From Cavia porcellus (Eukaryota; Chordata; Mammalia; Rodentia; Caviidae): a DNA stretch of 64,000 nt. Positions 56,006 through 64,000 of the stretch are shown one piece after another. The DNA lies in the NCBI RefSeq assembly GCF_034190915.1, contig NW_026947486.1, positions 75,186,044 through 75,250,043 on the forward strand, written 5' to 3'. Under the pieces are notes generated by a model. It ran no database searches, was not told the DNA's origin, and was given only the letters and a program-made list of their open reading frames with translations. Positions within the stretch are counted from its first letter, which is position 1; each line of letters starts with the position of its first letter. Made by a program: the position numbers and the translations under genes.

Positions 56006-56476
56006 TGTCGATGTCCGCTCCCGGCCGGCAGGAAGGACACACGACAAAGTCTGGCAGTGGACAACCTTTTTTTTTATTTTCCTTCTCCGTACAGCCTGCC
56101 CTGGGATCGCTCCCAGCCGAAGCCTCCTTTGGTCCGCTCCCCGCGGCTCCTTTCGGGCTTCGCTCCGAAGCCTCTATCGGTTTGCTCTCCGCGGCTCTTT
56201 TTGGGCTTTTACTTTCGGGCTTCTTCTTCTCCCCCAGGGGTGGCACCAGTATATATACGGATACAGTGTCCAATCATGTTAAAGTGAGCAAGGCAAGCTG
56301 ATTGGCTAACATCATCAGTTGCCAGGCAGACTATATTGTTGAGCGGGTTGCTTACGCGGTAAGCAGAAAACTAACGTGCTCGATGGGAGGGGTAATCTAC
56401 CTCAGGCTTTATTCTTTACTACAGGCCTCACGTCCGCCAAGTGAGGCGACCGGGCTCGGGGCTGCGGCTCCCAACA
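56006..56476 (-). repeat. 5' LTR of the provirus
   Basis: 471 bp, same boundaries as the 3' LTR, with the TATA box, CCAAT motifs and AATAAA in the same places. It drives transcription on the minus strand if active. The CpG-rich 3' part would be a methylation target in the host. Confidence 0.92.
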
Positions 56477-56482
56477 TTTTTT

Positions 56483-57331
56483 ATTATTTGGTTGTTTGAA
56501 TTGTTTATGAACTTTGGATATTTATTTTTTGTCCAACATGTATGGCTTACAAATATTTTTGTAATTCATACTTGCTTCTTCACTTTGTTGATTATTTACT
56601 TTTCTGTGCAGAAGCTTTTTAATTTGATGAAATGCTATTTGTCTATTTTTGCTTTTGTAGCCTTTTCTTTTGAAGTCATATTAAAAAATTATTGCCCATC
56701 CTAATAAAATGAAGCTTTTCTTCTATGTTTTCTTCTAGAAATATTATGGTCTCAGGTGCTAATTTAAAGCTTTAAATTCATTTTGACTTCTATATATGCT
56801 GCAAGATAGCACTTAATTCCATTCTTCTGCATATGAACATCCATTTGTCCCAATAATGTTGACTGAAATGATTGTCCCTTTCCCATTGTGTGTTTCTGGT
56901 ACCTTTGTTAAAGTCCCATTTGTTATAAATTTGTAGGTTCATTTCTGAGTTTTCTATTCTATTCCATTTGTGTGTATATTTGTTTTTAAAGTTAGAATCA
57001 TACTGTTTTGTTTACTGAAGTTTTGTAATATATTTTAAAATTAGTAAATGTGATTTCTCCAGCTTTGTTCTTTTTGCTTCAGGTTGTTTTGGCTATTCAA
57101 GACTTCTTGATTTCATTGTACTTTTAGGATTTTGTATTTGTTTCTGTGAAAAATAATTTGGAAATTTGATGGAGATTGCATTGACTCTCTAGAAAGCTTT
57201 GCTTAGTGAGGATATTTTATCAGTAATAATTCTTGTAGTCTACAAACACTAGATATCTTGCCAATTATTTGAATATTTAATTTCTATTATCGGCACTTTC
57301 TGCATATAGATACTCATCTTCTTAGCTTAAT
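56483..57331 (-). mobile_element. Old L1 ORF2, antisense, part 3
   Basis: Continues the antisense L1 after the provirus: 'gttgtttgaattgtttatgaactttggat' (~56490), 'tgtgcagaagctttttaatttgatg' (~56606), 'gtctatttttgcttttgtagcctt' (~56641), 'ttgtcccaataatgttgactgaa' (~56844). It runs into the target site of the half-L1 at 57332-57343. Confidence 0.75.
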
Positions 57332-58076
57332 TGTTCGTAAATAGGCTTTCCATTAAAGATCATGGATAGATAAGAATCCAAGACAGATAACTCAGATGCC
57401 AAAATAACACATCACGGGGAGTCTTGGACAGAAGGAGATGGATCCTTTCGACCCAGGAAGAAACTAAAGCAAAAAGAACCAGTTAAACATGCAGTCCCAG
57501 GGCTACTATTGAGGCAGCTAAGATTCCTTACTCTCGTGCACAAGATTTCCCACTGCTTCGACTCACCTGAACTGTAGTCACACTGAAGTGCAGTCATACT
57601 GAAGTCGGAGGTCAGCAAGCCCAACAGAGAACAAGCCAGTAAGAGACCTGCATTGAACTGTGGTGAGTGATGGGAATAAAACCCTTCCAAGGGAAAGGGG
57701 CATCAATGGGATGACATTTTGAAATCGGGCAGGACTGGTAAGAACAAGGAACAACTTCAGTAAGTTGTTCTCTTCCCAGATGAGATTGGTGGGGTATGTC
57801 TGGTCTGGGTCATGCCCCTGGCTGAGACCCAATAAGTTTTCCCAAACCAATGCTCCCAATAAGTTTTCCCAAACCATGGCATCGACTAACACAGTGAAGG
57901 CCTCAGCAATTTGACTGACCCAGAGAGGAGGAGCCAGTACACGCCACCACTATTTGCACCTCATAACACACTGGAGTAGGCAGAATTACCTAGCTAGAGC
58001 ACTTCAGAAGAACCATAACCAACAAGGAAAGGGACTGAGCCCTCCTCTATACCCCTGTGTGGAAGAAACCAAAAAC

Positions 58077-59130
58077 ATGAGAAGAGGAAGTAACAAGAAA
58101 AAGTCCTCAGCCTCCAACCCTGAGAACATTGATCCAGAAGAGGTAAATACAAAAGAGATTGAGGACAGCGAGCATGCAATATCAGACACGGCATCAGTGG
58201 ACATAAAGAGATATATTTGAGACCTCCTAGAAGAGTTTAAAAGTGAAATATTTAACCAAGTAAAAGCAAGATATAAGTAGACTAATAAAAGAAATTCTAA
58301 GTGCCTCTCAAGAAGACACAGTTGGAAGAACAGAGGAGCACAAAAAATGCAGAGAAATGCTTGATTAAGAATATAAAGAAAACATAAAATATATGAAGCA
58401 GGTTCAAAGAGATTACCAGGAAATTTAAAACTTCATTGAAAGCTGGCAAAATTGCTTGAAAGAACCTAATGATAGACTATCCAAACTGGAAGACAGGTTT
58501 GCAATTTAGGGTCATGAAAGGAAAATTTTCTTAAAAATAACAAGGAAATAGGCAGAAACAATACAAAGGCAAGAAGAGAATAAGATGATCTATAACTTAA
58601 TAATAAAGAATGTGAATGAAGAAGCAGGGATACAAACAAAGGAACTACAAAGGCTACTCACAGAAATAATTAAGCATGAGAACAGGAAATGATATTCAGA
58701 TATATGAGGCATACAGAACTCCAGCTACCTACAACCAAAACAGATTTACAGCCAGGCATATAATAGTCAAGATTCCAGAAATTCAATATAAGAAAAGAAT
58801 ATTAAAAGATGTCATAGAAAAGGAGCAGATCACTTATAAAGGAAACCCCATCAAAATGATGGCAGACTTCTCCACACAGGCCATAAAATCAAGAAGAGCT
58901 TGGAGTGAAGTATTCCAAGTCCTGAAAGAAAATAACCTCTAGCCCACATTTATATACCTTGAAAAACTATCTCTAGAAATTAGTGGAGAAACAAGATGCT
59001 TCCAAGAAAAAGAGGAACTGGGGGAATTCATGACCATGAATCCAAATCTACAGAGAATACTCTAGACATTCTAGAGAGAGAGAAAAGTACCAGGATTCCA
59101 GAAACAGTGGCAGAGAGGCCTCAATGAATT
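58077..59130 (+). pseudogene. L1 ORF1p-like gene of half-L1 B, broken
   Basis: Begins with an ATG (MRRGSNKKKSSASNPENIDP...), an acceptable ORF1 N-terminus, but a stop follows at 58218-58220. Coiled-coil sequence continues in other frames to 58670. The C-terminal domain lies in 58676-58942 (IYEAYRTPATYNQNRFTARH, then ITYKGNPIKMMADFSTQAIK). The N-terminal ~45 residues preserved here are deleted or damaged in element A. In L1s the product coats the RNA and acts with ORF2p; this copy is inactive. Confidence 0.75.
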
Positions 59131-59214
59131 GAGCAGAAAATGGAATGAAGAAGAAAAGCAAAAAAACTAATGGCAGAAACAAAGCACAACAGAAATGAGG
59201 CAGAGAAGGTTGGC

Positions 59215-59400
59215 TATAATTTCTAATATAGAAGGCCTTGACACACTGAAAAAAAAAGAAAAAGAAAAAAAAAAGAGAAACACAGGCAGAGTAGATCAGG
59301 AGGTAGAGTCCACCAAGATGCCCTTTAGAGGAAATATAATTAACCTGAAAAAGGGTTTATGGACTGAAAATCAAATATGAAAAGACAATGCTCTATTGAC
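59215..59400 (+). pseudogene. Remnant of ORF2 endonuclease start in half-L1 B
   Basis: 'tataatttctaatatagaaggccttgac' corresponds to the ORF2 N-terminal TIISNIEGL-type sequence. It is followed by a poly-A tract and then 'gtagatcaggaggtagagtcc', which aligns with 16540-16660 ('gtggatcaagaaacaagatcc'). The reading stops matching near 59400, marking the deletion edge. Confidence 0.5.
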
Positions 59401-59799
59401 ATGGAACCAGAGAGTAATAGAAGCAACGAGACCAGTATTTGTGGGTAGGTTGGAAAGACAGGCTTTAATAGGTAAAGGAATTCAACTAGAGATCAAGTTC
59501 AGGAAGGAGAAGGCTTGGAATCACTTAGGTAAATAGCAGTTTGTCCCCTCAATCTAAAAACTGAGAGTGTTAGACCCAAAAATGCACAGTGTACCTTGGG
59601 GGAGTAAAAGGGGAGGAATACTCTAAAAAAAGAAGGCAGAGGATATTGTTAATAGTGTATCAGGATTTAAAACCCACATTACTTGCACCACTCTGCTTAG
59701 ATTGATTTTATTCTGTCCCAGGTTGTCTACTTCACAAGATCTGAAGGGACAGGCAGCTATCCCAAAAATATCAGCATATAATAGAGTAATCATCTTTAA

Positions 59800-60480
59800 T
59801 TTCCTATTAACTTAATCTGGATCCCTGTATAACTTATACTGTTTATCATGACTGATATTAGTTAAATCTGGTTTGTTTGATTGCTGTTTGGTATTGACAG
59901 ATTTTATTCAAAACTGTTATGATTGATAGTATGAAATTTGAGAGTATAGGCAAGTACACTGAAAATGACAAGATTCACTATGATACCCATTCTAGTTTGA
60001 TTATTACCTGTTTTTGAAGTTTTGTACTATCTACAATGTTTTGTTTTTATTAACATTTTTATGTACTGCTATATTCAATTATACAATGTCTGATGATATA
60101 GACAATTCTATTGAGGATAACAAGAGAAAACACAGTAACCACTGTAGAATTCCTTGTACAGTGGTTTTATATGTATTTTTTGTTTCATGTGTTTATAGGA
60201 ATCTGTTTTGTTTTGTCTTGCTTTGTTTTGTTTCTCCCTCTAATATAGAAAGGATAGAAATACATATTAAGACTCATGCATGCGTAGAACCTATAAACAG
60301 TTCATAGGAACTGATCGCATAATGCATGATGAAATGAACAAATACTTTGAAGAAAAAGAGACACTACAGTATCCAGGGCTGATCCTGTAGTGCCATAATG
60401 TGAAATCCAGCAATACTATTATTCTTTGTTCAGAGTGATTTTCAGCCTGCTTTGATTTGTTTAATCTCAACATAAATGAA
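59800..60480 (+). repeat. Modular 3' region of half-L1 B
   Basis: At least three degenerate ~150-bp modules, with 'acctgtttttgaagttttgtactatc' at ~60006 as the clearest core and 'tctgatgatatagacaattctattgagg' at ~60088 matching 'actgatgatataggcaattctattag' at 11456. The last module is the most diverged. Confidence 0.5.
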
Positions 60481-60766
60481 GATATGGATAACTGCATGTA
60501 TGTTCATGTGTATAAATTTGATAGCCATATTACTGACTTTTTGTTGGATAGTTGAACAGAATTTGTGCAGTCTTGCTGTTTGATTTGCCACTTTGTATGT
60601 TTCACTTTTGTATCTTGAACAACTATTTGTAAGAGGACAATATGTAATCATCAACTAGTGATTTCTTACTGTTTATTTTTTCTTTGAAAGTATGTATTAT
60701 TTCTACCTGTTTTCTGTTATGTTTTAGTCTTTCTTTAAATAAAATTTTAAAAAATGTTTCTAAATA

Positions 60767-61633
60767 TTTTATTATCTTGATGCTATTGTAAATTCCTTTT
60801 ATGAATAGTTCTTGTTAGTGTATTGAAGCATAACTGAAGTGATTTTGTATGTTGATTTTTGTATCCTGAATGTTGTTGTGTTAGTTCTAATAATTTTCTG
60901 GTGGAACTTTTATGGTTTTCTATATCATATTATGTCATCTAAATAGGGAGACATTATTAGTTCTTCCTTTCTGATTTTCATATCTTCTTTTCTTGACGAA
61001 TTTCTCTGGTCAGGACACTTGAACTCTGAGAATTTACAAGTGAAACCATCAATACTGAAATTTCCATTGTTTTGGTGTGATTATTGATTTAATCTCCTTA
61101 ATCATTATTGCTTTTTCAGGTTTACAATTTCTTCATAGTCTATTCTTGGTAGGTGAATGTGTCTAAAAGCTAACTCTTTTCTTTTAGATTATCCAATTTA
61201 TTACATATAATTCTTTATAGTGGTCACTTACGATCTGAGTTTTTGGATAATTATTATAGTGTTTCCTTTTCTATTGAAAATTTAATTTATTTAAACCTTT
61301 ATCCCTGTTTTCTTTGTCTAACTAAAGTTTTGTGAGTTTTATCTTTTTAACAAACCAATTCTTAGCTTCACTGATACTTTCCACTGCTTTTTTAGTCCTA
61401 TTTAATTGATTTCTACTTTTCCTCGCATTAAATTTGGGCATATTTCACCTTTCTTCTTCCTATAATTTTTTGAAGTGCAAAGTTAGGGATCGTTTGGAGA
61501 TATATCAATTTTCATAATTTGTCACTATATACTTCCTTTTTTGAGATGCTTTTGCTGCATCCTACATTTTGCTATGGTATATTTCCATTTTCATTTGTCT
61601 TAAGATCTTTTTTGTTTTCCTTTAGATTTCTTT
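60767..61633 (-). mobile_element. Old L1 ORF2, antisense, part 4
   Basis: Resumes exactly where 57331 stopped: 'attatcttgatgctattgtaaattcc' (~60770), 'gtatgttgatttttgtatcctgaatgttg' (~60848), 'attagttcttcctttctgattttcatatc' (~60955), then the reverse transcriptase and upstream complement to 61633. Confidence 0.7.
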
Positions 61634-61730
61634 CTTTTTTTCTTTTTTTTTAATCAGTACCGGGGATCGAACTCATGACTGCCTGCTTGCAAGGCAGTTA
61701 CTTATGCCGCTGAGCTAAATCCCCAGCCCC
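61634..61730 (-). mobile_element. ID-like SINE, antisense, with target duplication
   Basis: On the minus strand it reads GGGGCTGGGGATTTAGCTCA, then CGGCATAAGTAACTGCCTTG, then GTTCGATCCCCGGTACTG and an A-rich tail. TAGATTTCTTT is repeated at 61623-61633 and 61731-61741. It is inserted into the old antisense L1. Confidence 0.9.
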
Positions 61731-61741
61731 TAGATTTCTTT

Positions 61742-62740
61742 ATTAACTCATTAGTTGTTCAACCAGAATGTTGTTTAATTTTTACATATTTGTGAATTTT
61801 CCTTCTGTTAATGATTTCTAATTTCATGTTATACTGGTCAGAAAAAAACATAGATATGACTGTAATACTGAATTTTTGAGACTTGTTTTGCTTTCTAAGT
61901 TGTACTGCACACTGGAGAAATACTGTGTGCATTTGAAAAGCGTATGTATACTACTTCTGTTGAGTAGAATGTTCTGTATAAGTCTGTTAAATCCATTTTG
62001 ACGATCGTGTTTTCCAAGTGAAGTGCCCTTATTGATTTTCTGTCTAAATGATATATCCATTGTTGAAAACTGGGTGTTGCAGTTTTTTACTATTGTTCTA
62101 TTTCTGTCTATTTCCCTCTTCAATTCTGTTTACTATAGATATGTATATGCACTATATATAACATATATATATAGTATATATGTATATGTACTATACAGTA
62201 TATACATAAAGTATATATGTGTATATATAGTACATATACATATATGTATAGTATATATACTATATGTATATAGGTATATGCATATGTATTACTTATTCTA
62301 CTTATATATTTGCAATTAATATAATGCATTGATGAATTACTCACTTTATCATTATACAGTGACTTCCCGTATTTCTTATAACAGTTTTTAACTTAAAGTC
62401 TATTTTGTTGATATAAATATATTATCTTAGCTTTCCTCTATCACCTTCTTGAAGTGTCTCTTTCCAAGTTTTCATTCTCAGCTAAGTGTTCCCTTAAAAC
62501 CAAAGTGAATATCTCGTAGACAGTATACAGTTTGAATCTTTTTTTTCAGTTTATCTGATCATTCTATGTCTCTGTTATTTACAGAATTGATTCTAATGAA
62601 ATTAGAGTAATTTTGATAGGCAGCAAAGTAGTATTCCCATTCGGTTGATTGCTTTCTGTTTTGTTCATTGTTATTCCTTTCTTCTTTGTGATGTGATGAA
62701 TTTTTAGTAGTGCTATGCTCTAATTTCTTTTTTTTTTTCT
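61742..62740 (-). mobile_element. Old L1, antisense, part 5 (endonuclease side)
   Basis: Continues with 'attaactcattagttgttcaaccagaatgttg' (~61742), 'actggtcagaaaaaaacatagatatgac' (~61832), 'gtgaagtgcccttattgattttctgtc' (~62018), and 'ttacagtgacttcccgtatttc'-like sequence. A TA microsatellite interrupts it. It becomes unrecognisable by about 62740. Confidence 0.65.
62138..62290. repeat. (TA)n/TATATG AT-rich repeat, self-complementary
   Basis: About 150 bp of TATATA, GTATATAC and TACATATA blocks inside the L1. Both strands have short open frames rich in Tyr, Ile and His, which are artefacts of the repeat. Confidence 0.9.
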
Positions 62741-62784
62741 TTTTTTTTTCTTTGTAGCATCATGAGGCTTTTATTAAACATCTT

Positions 62785-62930
62785 ATGCCAGGTATGGTGG
62801 CACACATTTGTAATTCCAGCATTTGGGAGGCTAACCTGGAGGATCATTGTTAGTTTCAGGTTAATTTGGCTACATAAGTGAGTTCATAGACAACTCAAAA
62901 TACATAGTGAGACCCTGTACCCCCCAAACA
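62785..62930 (+). mobile_element. B1-like SINE
   Basis: Reads 'tgccaggtatggtggcacacatttgtaattccagcatttgggaggctaacctggaggatcat', then two gagtt-type halves, and ends 'acatagtgagaccctgtacccc', followed by an A-rich tail. The internal duplication is present but degraded. Confidence 0.8.
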
Positions 62931-62964
62931 CAAAACAAAATAAAATAAACAAACAAACTGAAAC

Positions 62965-63022
62965 ACTTGCCATCCTCCTATGTCAGCCTCCCAAGTAACT
63001 GGGATTACAAACCTGGTTTTCC
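62965..63022 (-). mobile_element. B1-like SINE fragment, antisense
   Basis: The plus strand 'gccatcctcctatgtcagcctcccaagtaactgggattacaaacc' is the complement of the B1/Alu left part. Only ~58 bp are recognisable. Confidence 0.6.
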
Positions 63023-63500
63023 AAAACTGTACATTTGAAGCTGTTAACCATTTAACTTTGCATACAGAAATTGTGTCTTAAGTTTCTCTCTCCACTTACT
63101 TCATGTTACTAACATCACAATTCATACATTATATATTCATTAAAAATATCATACCTAGAGTCATTTAAACATTTTTATCTTTTAACTTTTATCCTACTGC
63201 TAACAGTGATTTTATGTCTCAGAATTACAATACTAGGGTATTCTGATTTTGAATGTGTTATTACTTATCATATGATAAGTTTTACGATAAATTTTGTATT
63301 TTCATATGCTTTCACATTTCAGTTAGTCCCCTTTCTTGCAGAATGCTCTTCAGTATTTTTATAAACAAGTCTAGCTTTTATCAGAAAAAAAGTATTTCTT
63401 CCTTTATTTATATAGGACAACCTTGCTGGAGATAAACAAAGAGTCTGCCAAAAATAGTGAATATGCATCAGAAAAAGAAAGACTCATATAAATATTCTAC
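63023..63500. other. Non-coding region, unclassified
   Basis: AT-rich sequence with no recognisable repeat or gene. Confidence 0.35.
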
Positions 63501-63504
63501 TAAA

Positions 63505-63960
63505 TTTATTGAAGCATCAAAGTAAGCATACAAGTTACTTTTGACCTGCACAATTACAACAGCTGTGCAAGTGGTTGCCACTACATTCCAGACATTTATA
63601 AGTATGAAAAACTGCTTTTTGGGTAAGCTTGCTTATTGAAATTTCTGCACATGCGTTTTCAATTTCTTCTCCAAAAGAAAGATGACAGTGTAGTGGGTTT
63701 TCTGAAACATTTGATATCTCCCAGAGTCCCCTATACAAGGATAATACAAGCCATTGAAAAAATTCTTTGTTTTCCTTTTCCTGAAGTACATGCATGTTTT
63801 TGGCAGACTTTATGTTCCTGATTGTCAGCTTTCTTTATTTCACTTTGATTATATCTTTCTACTCTCTTCTGCTCTGAATAACTTCTTCTGAGAAGTCTTT
63901 TCATAGCTTTATGAGAGTTTAATTTTAACAGATTAATTCCTTTTCTCCTGCTGCTTTCAA
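63505..63960 (-). pseudogene. Protein-like minus-strand frames: possible retrocopy or terminal exon
   Basis: An 86-codon frame (63795-63535) ends HTYKCLECSGNHLHSCCNCAGQK and stops, with an AATAAA at 63505-63510 about 25 bp further on. Its cysteine/histidine pattern (C-X2-C..H..CC-X2-C) could bind zinc. Immediately upstream, a different frame (about 63955-63725) also looks protein-like, with many Lys, Arg and Gln residues. Either a frameshift separates two parts of one retrocopy, or an exon starts at the TTCAG/G acceptor-like site near 63779. No poly-A tail follows, which weakens the retrocopy reading. I do not recognise the parent protein. Confidence 0.3.
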
Positions 63961-64000
63961 AGTTATTTATTCATTTTTATTTATTTTTGAGAACTTGTTT

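Larger units (their letters stand above)
52281..56476 (-). mobile_element. Recent IAP-like class II endogenous retrovirus, internally deleted
   Basis: A 4196-bp provirus on the minus strand: 5' LTR (56476-56006), primer-binding site, ~200-bp leader, shortened gag, partial pol, ~480 bp of non-coding 3' sequence, polypurine tract, 3' LTR (52751-52281). Six T residues flank both ends (52275-52280 and 56477-56482), matching the 6-bp duplication typical of betaretrovirus-like elements. The 471-bp LTRs differ at two positions, so the insertion is young. LTR ends TGTTGGGAGCC..CGACA, the two NC zinc knuckles and the pol type suggest IAP-like ERVK. About half of a full-length genome is missing, including most of protease, the polymerase core and any env. 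Confidence 0.9.
57344..60754 (+). mobile_element. Half-L1 (HAL1-like) element B, full length with target duplication
   Basis: A 3.4 kb insertion in the antisense L1, flanked by 12-bp TGTTCGTAAATA (57332-57343) and TGTTTCTAAATA (60755-60766), 10 of 12 identical. The L1 reads across when the insert is removed. Contents are a 5' UTR (57344-58076), ORF1 (58077-59130, broken), and only the first ~170 bp of ORF2 (about 59215-59400). A modular AT-rich 3' region (59800-60480) and a 3' terminal block with AAATAAAA follow. The 3' block matches that of element A (11690-11976) over its length. Both ends are present, so this is a complete ORF1-only element rather than a truncated L1. Confidence 0.72.

Noticed and set aside
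52281..56476. Assembly artefact or contaminating virus
   Set aside because: A 6-bp target duplication and continuity of the interrupted L1 on both sides show a genuine integrated provirus.
62023..62344. Tyr/Ile/His-rich frames on both strands
   Set aside because: Produced by the TA-rich array.

Overview
This window reads as gene-poor, AT-rich mammalian nuclear DNA built almost entirely of nested transposable elements. No intact host protein-coding gene is supported. The SINEs suggest a rodent: there are 7SL-derived B1-like copies and ID-like copies derived from tRNA-Ala, together with an IAP-like class II endogenous retrovirus and lineage-specific L1s. The ID variant, with an intact CTTGCAA anticodon loop, might fit a castorimorph such as beaver, but that is a weak impression from memory.

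Layout. 1-4.9 kb: unclassified AT-rich DNA, a tiny L1 tail with perfect target duplications, old L1 and MIR pieces. 4.9-18.5 kb: a stack of sense-strand L1s, repeatedly interrupted by younger insertions. These include an ORF1-only 'half-L1' (8842-11976), two of three copies of a ~0.8 kb composite retroposon, and an L1 with most of ORF2 missing. 18.5-37.9 kb: mostly old sequence with L1, L2, MIR, MER5-like and mariner fossils, several SINEs and the third 0.8 kb retroposon (31885-32738). 37.9-43.4 kb: a nearly full-length but decayed L1 on the minus strand. 43.4-48.9 kb: mostly unrecognised unique sequence. 49-62.6 kb: an old antisense L1 split by a Tigger DNA transposon (itself carrying an ID SINE), by a recent 4.2 kb provirus, and by a complete half-L1 with target duplications (57344-60754). 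The last kilobase holds a short protein-like minus-strand frame, which may be a retrocopy or a terminal exon.

The youngest large feature is the provirus at 52281-56476 (minus strand). Its two 471-bp LTRs differ at two positions and it is flanked by 6-bp T runs. It keeps a shortened Gag, RNase H and an integrase with its catalytic residues. It has lost most of protease, the polymerase core of reverse transcriptase, and any env. It must therefore have been copied by proteins supplied in trans, or been deleted after insertion. Its primer-binding site resembles the 3' end of tRNA-Ile.

The most unusual pattern is in the L1-related elements. Their 3' regions are made of degenerate direct repeats of about 130-150 bp, and the same module forms the 3' half of the ~0.8 kb retroposons. 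At least two of those retroposons start at nearly the same 5' position and have target duplications, so they look like a defined non-autonomous family rather than random L1 truncations. All family names are from reading the sequence and remembered consensus features; nothing was searched against a database.
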